Notes under the pieces: model-generated
The model's input: the letters and a program-made list of their open reading frames with translations, nothing else
What the model was told of the DNA's origin: nothing
The model's database searches: none
Translations under genes and position numbers: made by a program
Source: Proteiniphilum sp. UBA5283
GTDB taxonomy: Bacteria; Bacteroidota; Bacteroidia; Bacteroidales; Dysgonomonadaceae
Length of the DNA stretch: 6,328 nucleotides
Direction: 5' to 3'
Assembly (NCBI GenBank): GCA_002408485.1
Contig: DHSP01000031.1
Span: 1 to 6,328, forward strand
Part shown: piece after piece, positions 1 to 6,328 of the stretch
How the letters are laid out: every line of letters starts with the position of its first letter
Position numbering within the stretch: position 1 is the first letter of the stretch

Positions 1-2
1 AA

Positions 3-41
3 TTTTATTTTGAGACAGCCTCAGGTTGGAAGGTAGCATGA
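3..41 (+). CDS. Possible 3' end of an upstream gene (partial, uncertain)
   Basis: The third reading frame is open from the left edge to a TGA at 39-41 and would give a tail of 13 codons ending in GWKVA. The stop overlaps the ATG at 38 of the next gene as ATGA, an arrangement typical of translationally coupled neighbours, and this is the only reason for preferring this frame. The first frame is also open from the edge and closes with TAG at 34-36, so it cannot be excluded. The tail is too short for any homology judgement, and no function is assigned. It could equally be non-coding leader sequence. Confidence 0.2.
   Translation, partial: FYFETASGWKVA
28..33 (+). promoter_or_regulatory. Possible ribosome binding site (GGAAGG)
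   Basis: A purine-rich GGAAGG lies 4 bases before the ATG at 38 and 10 bases before the in-frame ATG at 44. It resembles a Shine-Dalgarno core, which is notable because the other three genes here have none. It supports initiation at 38 or 44 rather than at the TTG at 26, which would place this motif inside the coding region. Bacteroidota often initiate without such a site, so it may be coincidental. Confidence 0.35.
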
Positions 42-1411
42 CGATGAGAAAAACGATATTCTTTGCACTGACTTTTGTTTTATATGGCACTCTTTACGGG
101 TATAACGCCCTCCACAAAGGAACGGTGATTGATGCAGCATATAACGTGCAGGATAGTCTGGTGGCAGGGAAAAGCGGCGGTTTCCAGGCCTTTCTCAACC
201 GCGCAACCAATTTTGTGAAGGACGACTGGATTCCTCTTGGAAACCCGGAAACAAACAAATTTGATTTTGGACGAATCCAGACTTTCCCCACCTACAACTC
301 CATTGAAGGAGTCCGGCTGAGGGCAGGCCTTGCCTCCAACTCCAGGTTCAGTCCTCATTTTTTTTTGAAAGGATATGCTGCTTATGGCTTCAAAGACCAG
401 AAACTTAAGTACCACGGTGAGGCAATCTATGCTTTCGACAAGAGAGTATACCACGAGGAGGAGTACCCGAAAAATAACCTGAGTGTGGTATATGAGAGCG
501 ACCTCTACTCACCGGGTGAGATGCATCCCCGTTCGCCCAACAACCTGCTGCTGATTACCTACCGACGTTCGGAGAACGCAGCCACCTACCGCAACTTTGC
601 AGAGGTGAACTACGAAAAAGAATACAATAACGGCCTTGCTCATACAGTTTGGTTGCGGAGAGCACGGCTGGTACCGCAGGGCGATCTGCGTTTCGAAAGC
701 CAGGCTGGCGGCACTGTGTTGGCAGACGATGCCTTGCATACAACGGAAGCGGGGCTGTTGTTCCGTTATTCCTTCCGGGAAGCCTTTGTGCAGCATAAAC
801 GTTTGAAGAAACCCATTGAGATGGGCAGTCCCGTCTTCTTCCTTTCCCATACGTTCGGAAATTACGACTTCTTCGGAGAAATGAAGCCCTGGCACCGATC
901 GGAGTTCTCCGTGCAGAAGCGTTTCTTTCTGGGAACTGCGGGACGTCTCGATGCCGTGGGGGAGGTGATGAAGATATGGAACAAGGTGCCTTTTCCGTTG
1001 CTGGCCTATCCCAATCAACGACAACGGCATAATATCGAGAACAATGCCTTTTTTCTGAACCATGCCCTGGAGTTTATGGCCGATGAACAATATACAATCC
1101 GGACCACCTTTGTGGGGGATTACCTGCTGTTGGCAAAAATTCCTGCCATAGACAGGCTGCAGGTAAGAGAGCTGATCTCGCTGCGGGCATCCTACGGCAG
1201 GTTGGGTAAGAAGAACGATCCCGCCACCACGCCGGATCTTTACAATTTTCCCGCCACCTCCTACAAGTATGGTCCTGTTCCCTATGTTGAGGGAGCCGTG
1301 GGACTCACCAACCTCCTGGGGCTCCTGCGGGTGGAGTACGTGCACCGGTTTACCTACCGGGATCATCCGGATGCGCTGCTCGGAAAGATCAGAGTGGATG
1401 TGACGCTGTAA
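38..1411 (+). CDS. Short DUF5686-type outer-membrane beta-barrel protein
   Basis: Predicted secreted outer-membrane protein of 457 residues, function unknown. Residues 1-21 look like a signal peptide: basic MTMRK, then a hydrophobic run to about LYG. From about residue 75 it resembles the C-terminal half of Bacteroidota DUF5686 proteins: YNSIEGVRLRAGL (86-98), FFLKGYAAYGFKD (108-120), SVQKRFFLGTAG (291-302), KVPFPLLAYPN (316-326) and a closing segment at 415-442. Alternating aromatic and polar residues and many Tyr/Phe strands fit a beta barrel. Family members as I recall them are about 800 residues, with an N-terminal carboxypeptidase-regulatory-like sandwich and a further region; both are absent here. 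An in-frame TGA at 11-13 blocks extension upstream. The ATG at 38 is chosen for its ATGA overlap and the GGAAGG; ATG 44 (455 aa) and TTG 26 (461 aa) are alternatives. It is probably co-transcribed with the FUSC gene 11 bases downstream. A natural short variant is favoured, but a remnant of a split gene is possible. The family call is from memory of its motifs. Confidence 0.8.
   Translation: MTMRKTIFFALTFVLYGTLYGYNALHKGTVIDAAYNVQDSLVAGKSGGFQAFLNRATNFVKDDWIPLGNPETNKFDFGRIQTFPTYNSIEGVRLRAGLASNSRFSPHFFLKGYAAYGFKDQKLKYHGEAIYAFDKRVYHEEEYPKNNLSVVYESDLYSPGEMHPRSPNNLLLITYRRSENAATYRNFAEVNYEKEYNNGLAHTVWLRRARLVPQGDLRFESQAGGTVLADDALHTTEAGLLFRYSFREAFVQHKRLKKPIEMGSPVFFLSHTFGNYDFFGEMKPWHRSEFSVQKRFFLGTAGRLDAVGEVMKIWNKVPFPLLAYPNQRQRHNIENNAFFLNHALEFMADEQYTIRTTFVGDYLLLAKIPAIDRLQVRELISLRASYGRLGKKNDPATTPDLYNFPATSYKYGPVPYVEGAVGLTNLLGLLRVEYVHRFTYRDHPDALLGKIRVDVTL
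358..366 (+). repeat. Poly-T tract of nine in the barrel gene
   Basis: Nine consecutive T residues encode part of His-Phe-Phe-Leu (residues 107-110) near the first strands of the barrel. Gain or loss of one base would shift the frame and abolish almost the whole barrel. The Phe and Leu codons could have been written without the run, so it is a slippage-prone site, although it may be chance in a Phe-rich strand. Confidence 0.9.
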
Positions 1412-1422
1412 TGATATGATAT

Positions 1423-3549
1423 ATGAACTACCGGATAAGGGTGATTAAAGAGCAGATCGTTCATGTTTGGATCAACGTTTTCTGGAAAAATCCGAACCGC
1501 CTGTGGGCACTGAAAGTGGCTGCATCCATCGCTTTCTTGCTGATACCGGCAGAGCTTTTGTTTCACAACTCTTTTATCGGCACGACCATGGCATTGGGTG
1601 TGGTGGCCATGGCACTCGGTGAAACCGATGTACATCCCCGGGGACGGACCAAGTCGGCTGGATCAGCCCTGCTCCTCTTTTTTATCACCAGCAGCCTGGT
1701 GGAACTGCTTTCGCCCTTCCCCCCCTATTTTGCCCTTTTGATATTCGTTGCGGCCTTTTTACTCACCCTGGCAGGTGGATTAAACGCACGGATGCAGGGA
1801 GTTACTTTCGGAGCCCTTCTTATTTTTGTCTATACGATGCTGGGAGCCGGCAATGCCGACAAGTGGTTTTTCCAGCCTGTGCTCTACACCATCGGCGCCT
1901 CTGCTTACTCCCTTGTCTCTATCCTGTTGTTGCAATCCCGCCCATACAGGTTGCTCAAGGAACAGCTGGCACGCGGTTTTTATTACCTCTCGGAATACAT
2001 CGACCTGAAAGCGAGTCTTTTTCCCAGCAAATCACAGGTGCAGATGCAGATCAGGACCCAGCTGGCACAAAAAAATATTGAGCTGGCCCAGCAGATAGAA
2101 AGCTGTAAAAACAACCTCTACAGCTACTCGGCAGAAAGCAGCGCAGAAGCTCGCCCGGTGGTAAATATCTATTACCGGAAGTGGTTCCTGTTGCAGGAAA
2201 TGCAGGAGCGGGCAATTTCCAGCCACGAACAGTACGACCTGCTCAGCAGAGAAGTAAGCAATATCAGGTTGCTGGAGGGTTTTGGACAGCTGATGAGGGA
2301 GATTGCAAAGGCCATGAATCTCTTCAGCGATTCACTGTTGACGGATCAGCCGTACAAACATCCGCTCTCCCTTGAGTGGACATTGTCTGCCCTGCAAAAG
2401 ATGCTGGAAGAGGAGCGGGAAGAACCGCATTACCTGACCCTGTCGCTGCTGATGAAAAACCTGGCAGGCCTCGAAAAGAACCTGCGCGAGGAAGAGACAC
2501 TCAGTGCACAGATTGATGTGACGGTATTTACTTCCCGCAAGCCGGAGAGTACCCGCTTTCGCTCGTTGTTAAACCCGGCCCATCCCCGTTTTAAGTTTGC
2601 CGTACGCCTCACACTGAGCTGGCTGCTGGGATACGCTGTTATGCAGTCGTTGCATATCGATAAAGGTGCCTGGATCCTGTTGACTTCGCTGATTGTCTTT
2701 CAACAGACCTACAGTGCCACCCGGATGCGGCTTTTTCACCGTGTCTTTGGTACACTCATCGGGGTGATCCTGGGAGTGACTTTGGCTCATCTGCTGCCAA
2801 CGCTCGCCGGGCAGATTCTGCTCCTGATCACCTCCATTTACTTCTTCTTCTACTGGTTAAAGAAAAATTACATCGTGGCTGCCATATTTATTACCGTCTA
2901 CGTGTTGGCTGCATTCAACATCCTTTCCGATCAGGGCGTCGCAGTCATGCTTCCCCGAATCATAGACACGCTCATAGGCGGCACCATTGCCTATCTGGTA
3001 GTGCGGTTTGTGTGGCCCGACTGGCAATACAGGCAGCTCCCGGGATTGCTGCTGAATGCGGTGACCAAAAACAAACGCTATTTTGAGAGTATCTATGAAG
3101 GCTCAGTCACGGAAGAAGATTATCTCCATAACCGGCGTACGGCCTATAATGCCGACAATGCCCTTACTTCCGCCTGGAAGGGAATGCGGTTGGAGCCACG
3201 ACAGACCCGCCTCTATCAGGAGAAAGCATTCAACCTCACCAATCTGAATCACGCCTTGCTCTCTTATATCTCTGCCTTTGGGGTACATAAGCATGCGGAG
3301 TATCTGACCCAGAGAGAACGTGAATTCTGTCGCGACATCAGCGAAGTACTTCACTACGTGACCGAAATGCTGAATGGGTCTGCCGATGAGTCGCGCCTCG
3401 AAACACTCCTTCAGGCGGCCATCTGCTGGGAAGAAAGCATCGAAAAGCTGCAGAGTGACAAAGCCAACCGAAGAGCCGGCCTGATCTACAATATCGCCCA
3501 TGTCTCGCGCGAACTGCTTGTGGAAACAAAAGGGATGGTGGGTGGATAA
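1423..3549 (+). CDS. FUSC family inner-membrane protein, YccS-like
   Basis: Predicted inner-membrane protein of 708 residues with the two-module layout of the E. coli YccS/YhfK group, whose members are of similar length. The N-terminal module has about six membrane helices (roughly 28-44, 51-66, 79-97, 102-119, 124-141, 150-170). A soluble, largely helical, charged region follows (172-388). The second module has about six more helices (391-531), including the FUSC-type segment RVFGTLIGVILGV (440-452) and PRIIDTLIGG (511-520) ending in a WPDW turn. A soluble tail covers 535-708. FUSC relatives include AaeB, an aromatic carboxylate exporter, and fusaric acid resistance proteins, so small-molecule or anion export is plausible, but the YccS subgroup has no settled substrate. 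The start at 1423 has no Shine-Dalgarno; the ATG at 1411 in the same frame meets TGA at 1417. The 11-base gap from the barrel gene indicates an operon. No membrane-fusion partner is seen in the window. Confidence 0.88.
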   Translation: MNYRIRVIKEQIVHVWINVFWKNPNRLWALKVAASIAFLLIPAELLFHNSFIGTTMALGVVAMALGETDVHPRGRTKSAGSALLLFFITSSLVELLSPFPPYFALLIFVAAFLLTLAGGLNARMQGVTFGALLIFVYTMLGAGNADKWFFQPVLYTIGASAYSLVSILLLQSRPYRLLKEQLARGFYYLSEYIDLKASLFPSKSQVQMQIRTQLAQKNIELAQQIESCKNNLYSYSAESSAEARPVVNIYYRKWFLLQEMQERAISSHEQYDLLSREVSNIRLLEGFGQLMREIAKAMNLFSDSLLTDQPYKHPLSLEWTLSALQKMLEEEREEPHYLTLSLLMKNLAGLEKNLREEETLSAQIDVTVFTSRKPESTRFRSLLNPAHPRFKFAVRLTLSWLLGYAVMQSLHIDKGAWILLTSLIVFQQTYSATRMRLFHRVFGTLIGVILGVTLAHLLPTLAGQILLLITSIYFFFYWLKKNYIVAAIFITVYVLAAFNILSDQGVAVMLPRIIDTLIGGTIAYLVVRFVWPDWQYRQLPGLLLNAVTKNKRYFESIYEGSVTEEDYLHNRRTAYNADNALTSAWKGMRLEPRQTRLYQEKAFNLTNLNHALLSYISAFGVHKHAEYLTQREREFCRDISEVLHYVTEMLNGSADESRLETLLQAAICWEESIEKLQSDKANRRAGLIYNIAHVSRELLVETKGMVGG

Positions 3550-3563
3550 ATTTATTTTTGTAT

Positions 3564-3571
3564 TATCTTTG
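3564..3571 (+). promoter_or_regulatory. Bacteroidota-type -7 promoter box for tsaD
   Basis: TATCTTTG matches the Bacteroidota primary-sigma -7 consensus TAnnTTTG exactly and lies in an AT-rich 39-base gap between the FUSC stop and tsaD. Transcription would be expected to begin a few bases downstream, near 3576-3578, leaving a leader of only about 11-13 bases before the ATG at 3589. No TTTG is found at the expected -33 distance: the one at 3557-3560 is only three bases away from the box. The assignment therefore rests on the -7 element and its position alone. Confidence 0.65.
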
Positions 3572-3588
3572 TACCTTAATCAGCTGAA

Positions 3589-4605
3589 ATGGTAACAATT
3601 TTAGGCATAGAATCTTCCTGCGACGACACCTCGGCAGCAGTGATTCGCGACGGAGTCATCTGCTCCAATGTGATTGCCGGGCAGGCAGTGCACGAGCGCT
3701 ACGGTGGTGTGGTGCCCGAGCTGGCGTCGCGTGCACATCAGCAGAACATCATTCCCGTGGTACACGATGCCCTGAAGCAGGCCGGAATTGCCAGGGAGGA
3801 AGTGACTGCAGTGGCCTTCACCCGCGGTCCTGGATTGCTGGGCTCACTGCTTGTGGGCACCTCCTTTGCGAAAGGTTTCTCCTCGGCACTCAACATCCCC
3901 ATGGTAGAGGTAAATCACCTGCAGGCACATGTGCTGGCTCATTTTATCAAGGAAGATGAGCAGGATACCCATCAGCCCGAATTTCCGTTTCTTTGTCTCC
4001 TGGTGTCGGGTGGAAACTCACAAATCATTCTGGTGAAATCGTTCGATGAGATGGAGATCATCGGGAAAACCATCGACGATGCAGCCGGGGAGGCATTCGA
4101 CAAGTGCGCCAAGGTGATGGGACTTGGCTATCCCGGGGGGCCGGTGGTAGACAGGCTGGCTAAACAGGGTGACCCGGAGCGGTTCATCTTCAACAAGCCG
4201 CGTATCGAAGGATATGATTATAGTTTCAGCGGACTGAAAACGTCGTTCCTCTATTTTTTACGGGATGAGCTGAAGAAGGATCCCGACTTTATCGAAAAAA
4301 ACAAGAACGACCTGTGTGCGTCGCTGCAGAAGACCATTATCGATATTCTGATGGAGAAGCTTTATCAGGCCTCCGTTAATTTAGACATAGATGAAGTGGC
4401 CGTGGCTGGAGGTGTATCGGCCAATTCGGGGCTGAGAAACGCCTTTGAAGCATACAGCCACCAATATGGCTGGAAGATTCATATCCCCCGGTTTGCCTAT
4501 ACCACCGACAATGCGGCGATGGTAGCCATCTCGGGCTATTACAAATATCTGAACGGAGAGTTTGCCGCTCCCGACGTGGCCCCCTACGCGAGGGTGTCGA
4601 TATAA
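3589..4605 (+). CDS. tsaD: tRNA N6-adenosine threonylcarbamoyltransferase TsaD
   Basis: Cytoplasmic enzyme that transfers the threonylcarbamoyl group of threonylcarbamoyl-AMP to A37 of tRNAs reading ANN codons (t6A), working in bacteria with TsaB and TsaE after TsaC/TsaC2 makes the intermediate. At 338 residues it is full length. Kae1/TsaD hallmarks are all present: GIESSCDDTSAAV at 6-18, HERYGGVVPELASRAH at 35-50, FTRGPGLLGSLLVG at 77-90, NHLQAH at 109-114, LVSGGNSQI at 138-146, the IDDAAGEAFDKCAKVMGLGYPGG block at 162-184, FSGLKTSF at 213-220, VAGGVSANSGLR at 272-283 and TTDNAAM at 305-311. His110, His114 and Asp307 fit the expected metal ligands. The ATG at 3589 directly precedes the nucleotide-binding strand VTILGIESS, as usual for the family, and there is no Shine-Dalgarno. 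It appears to have its own promoter box, so it may be expressed separately from the FUSC gene; glnS follows after 47 bases. The other t6A genes are not in the window. Confidence 0.98.
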   Translation: MVTILGIESSCDDTSAAVIRDGVICSNVIAGQAVHERYGGVVPELASRAHQQNIIPVVHDALKQAGIAREEVTAVAFTRGPGLLGSLLVGTSFAKGFSSALNIPMVEVNHLQAHVLAHFIKEDEQDTHQPEFPFLCLLVSGGNSQIILVKSFDEMEIIGKTIDDAAGEAFDKCAKVMGLGYPGGPVVDRLAKQGDPERFIFNKPRIEGYDYSFSGLKTSFLYFLRDELKKDPDFIEKNKNDLCASLQKTIIDILMEKLYQASVNLDIDEVAVAGGVSANSGLRNAFEAYSHQYGWKIHIPRFAYTTDNAAMVAISGYYKYLNGEFAAPDVAPYARVSI

Positions 4606-4652
4606 GAATTGCGGGAAAACGATTTTTTTGAGAGTTTTAATTTATAGACCAT
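4606..4652 (+). other. tsaD-glnS intergenic gap
   Basis: This 47-base AT-rich gap contains a run of seven T residues (4624-4630 region) but no GC-rich stem before it, so I do not call a terminator. A TTTG precedes a loose TAATTTAT (4638-4645), but the spacing is about 7 bases and the box mismatches the -7 consensus at two positions, so no promoter is called either. Read-through from tsaD into glnS is the simplest interpretation. An in-frame TAA at 4638-4640 fixes the glnS start downstream of it. Confidence 0.5.
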
Positions 4653-6328
4653 ATGTCAGAAACAGAAAATTCCATCGTGGAGGAGAACAAGAAGAGTCTC
4701 AATTTTATTGAACAGATTGTCGAAAACGATTTGAAGGAGGGAAAGAACAACGGGCGCATACAAACCCGTTTTCCGCCGGAACCGAACGGCTACCTGCACA
4801 TCGGTCATGCCAAGGCTATTTGCATCGATTTCGGCATTGCCCAAAATTACGGCGGCATCTGTAACCTCCGCTTCGACGATACCAACCCCGAGAAGGAAGA
4901 TGTGGAGTATGTAGATTCCATCATGGAAGACATTAAATGGCTGGGATTTCATTGGGAGAACGTCTATTATGCATCCGACTACTTTCAGCAGCTGTGGGAC
5001 TTTGCCGTCAAGCTGATTAATGAGGGAAAAGCATATATCGATGAACAGTCGGCCGAGGAAATTGCACGCCAGAAAGGAACGCCTACCGAGCCGGGTACCC
5101 CCAGCCCCTACCGCGACCGTCCCATCGAAGAGTCGCTGAAACTGTTTGAAAAAATGAACAGCGGCGAGATACCCGAAGGGAAGATGGTGCTGCGTGCAAA
5201 GATCGACATGACTTCATCAAACATGCACTTCCGGGATCCCATCATCTATCGGGTAATCCATATACCGCACCACCGTACCGGAACCACCTGGAAGGCTTAT
5301 CCAATGTACGACTTTGCCCACGGGCAGTCGGACTACTTCGAGGGGGTGACCCATTCGCTGTGTACTCTGGAGTTTGAAGTGCACAGGCCTCTCTACGACT
5401 GGTTCATCGACCAGCTGGCAGACAGCGATTATCGTCCCCGACAGACAGAATTCAACCGCCTGAACCTTACGTACACAATGATGAGCAAGCGTAGGCTGCT
5501 GCAGCTGGTGCAGGAGAAGCTGGTGTCGGGATGGGACGATCCCCGCATGCCCACCCTGTGTGGAATGCGTCGCCGTGGCTACACCCCGGAGGCCATCCGC
5601 AGCTTTATCGATAAAATTGGATACACCAAATACGACGGCATCAACGATATGTCGTTGCTGGAACATGCCGTACGGGAGAATCTCAACACAAGTTCAATGC
5701 GGGTCTCGGGCGTGATAGATCCCGTGAAGCTGGTGCTTACCAACTATCCGGAAGGCCAGGAAGAGGAGATGATTGCAATCAACAACCCCGAAGACGAGAC
5801 CATGGGCAGCCGTAACGTGAAGTTTACGCGTGAGCTCTGGATTGAGCGTGATGACTTCATGGAGGAAGCACCCAAAAAATATTTCCGTCTTACGCCGGGC
5901 AATGAGGTACGCCTGAAGAATGCGTATATTGTGAAATGTACCGGTTGCAGGAAGGATGAAGAGGGGAACATTGCCGAGGTCTACGCCGAGTACGACCCGC
6001 AGACAAAAAGCGGCATGCCGGAAGCAAACCGTCGCGTGAAAGGTACCATTCACTGGGTGGCCGTACCACACAGCGTGGATGCCGAAGTGCGGCTCTATGA
6101 CCGCCTCTTCACGGTGGAAGATCCGGCAGGAGAAAAAGAAAAGGACTTCCGCGAGCTGATTAACCCGGAGTCGCTCATTGTGAAAACAGGCTGCAAGGTG
6201 GAAGAGTATCTGAAAGATGCAAAACCCCTCGACCGCTTTCAGTTTCAGCGCATCGGCTACTTCAACGTGGATGCCGATTCTACCGTAGAACGACTTGTTT
6301 TCAACCGCACGGTTGCCCTCAAAGACTC
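4653..6328 (+). CDS. glnS: Glutaminyl-tRNA synthetase, 3' end cut by the window
   Basis: Cytoplasmic class I synthetase that charges tRNA-Gln with glutamine using ATP. The frame is open from ATG 4653 to the edge, giving 558 residues with no stop. The catalytic domain carries PPEPNGYLHIGHAKA (41-55) with the HIGH motif at 49-52, FDDTNPEKE (74-82), the glutamine-pocket segment YPMYDFAHGQSD (216-227) and MSKR at 277-280, the usual GlnRS form of KMSKS. The absence of tRNA-Glu-type discriminating features and the DMTSSNMHFRDPIIYR block (185-200) favour GlnRS over GluRS. The C-terminal beta-barrel anticodon-binding region covers about 340-558 and ends in FNRTVALKD, which in homologues lies close to the C-terminus (E. 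coli GlnRS is 554 residues), so only a short tail should be missing. ATG 4653 is the first start after an in-frame TAA at 4638; no Shine-Dalgarno is visible. Its presence indicates direct Gln-tRNA charging in this organism. Confidence 0.98.
   Translation, partial: MSETENSIVEENKKSLNFIEQIVENDLKEGKNNGRIQTRFPPEPNGYLHIGHAKAICIDFGIAQNYGGICNLRFDDTNPEKEDVEYVDSIMEDIKWLGFHWENVYYASDYFQQLWDFAVKLINEGKAYIDEQSAEEIARQKGTPTEPGTPSPYRDRPIEESLKLFEKMNSGEIPEGKMVLRAKIDMTSSNMHFRDPIIYRVIHIPHHRTGTTWKAYPMYDFAHGQSDYFEGVTHSLCTLEFEVHRPLYDWFIDQLADSDYRPRQTEFNRLNLTYTMMSKRRLLQLVQEKLVSGWDDPRMPTLCGMRRRGYTPEAIRSFIDKIGYTKYDGINDMSLLEHAVRENLNTSSMRVSGVIDPVKLVLTNYPEGQEEEMIAINNPEDETMGSRNVKFTRELWIERDDFMEEAPKKYFRLTPGNEVRLKNAYIVKCTGCRKDEEGNIAEVYAEYDPQTKSGMPEANRRVKGTIHWVAVPHSVDAEVRLYDRLFTVEDPAGEKEKDFRELINPESLIVKTGCKVEEYLKDAKPLDRFQFQRIGYFNVDADSTVERLVFNRTVALKD

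Noticed and set aside
509..1366. A 285-codon open frame on the - strand, opposite the barrel gene
   Set aside because: It lies wholly within the barrel gene, its translation has no recognisable domain and is irregularly rich in Gly, Gln and His, and the + strand frame carries coherent family motifs.
1411..1419. TAATG overlap of the barrel stop with an ATG in the FUSC frame
   Set aside because: The ATG at 1411 is followed one codon later by TGA at 1417, so it cannot start the FUSC gene; ATG 1423 is the first usable start.
1719..1725. Seven-C run in the FUSC gene as a phase-variation tract
   Set aside because: It encodes Pro-Pro in a loop, is short, and nothing else suggests switching of this inner-membrane protein.
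3103..3501. A 132-codon - strand open frame opposite the FUSC tail
   Set aside because: It is a shadow of the FUSC coding frame with no family motif and no promoter or ribosome binding site in front of it.
3572..3594. TACC/GGTA inverted repeat flanking the tsaD start as a regulatory hairpin
   Set aside because: The stem is only four base pairs with a loop of about 15 bases, too weak to be meaningful.
4618..4632. T-run after tsaD as an intrinsic terminator
   Set aside because: No GC-rich inverted repeat precedes the T-run.
4627..4645. TTTG plus TAATTTAT as a glnS promoter
   Set aside because: The spacer is about 7 bases rather than about 19, and the -7 box mismatches the consensus at two positions.
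5481..5492. MSKR instead of KMSKS in the synthetase as a possible defect
   Set aside because: GlnRS enzymes, including the E. coli one, normally carry MSK followed by R at this site, so it is the family norm.
5217..5666. A 149-codon - strand open frame opposite glnS, and similar ones at 5694-6071 and 4656-4952
   Set aside because: They lie opposite the well-conserved GlnRS catalytic and anticodon-binding regions, which fully explain the sequence.

Overview
The window reads as an ordinary chromosomal stretch from a member of the Bacteroidota, most likely order Bacteroidales. Three observations support this. The first gene has its closest resemblance to the DUF5686 outer-membrane barrel family, which is characteristic of that phylum. 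Start codons mostly lack Shine-Dalgarno sequences. The tsaD gene is preceded by a TATCTTTG box, which fits the Bacteroidota -7 promoter consensus TAnnTTTG. Family assignment below order is a guess.

All four real genes lie on the + strand and fill almost the whole window. They form two functional blocks. The first (1-3549) is an envelope pair: a secreted DUF5686-type beta-barrel protein of unusually short length, followed after 11 bases by a two-module FUSC/YccS-like inner-membrane protein. A possible 3' tail of a further upstream gene touches the left edge and overlaps the barrel gene by an ATGA junction. The close spacing suggests a single transcript that starts outside the window.

The second block (3564-6328) concerns translation: tsaD (tRNA t6A modification), with its own promoter box in a 39-base gap, and then glnS (glutaminyl-tRNA synthetase) after a 47-base gap. 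glnS runs off the right edge only a short way before its expected end.

I see no RNA genes, mobile elements, CRISPR arrays, attachment sites or replication origins, and no gene-free stretch longer than 47 bases. The most interesting point is the pairing of a barrel-only DUF5686 protein with a FUSC membrane protein, which could be an envelope transport or maintenance unit. This is an inference from adjacency only. Nothing in the window clearly shows a new system; the tsaD and glnS genes look intact and conventional.
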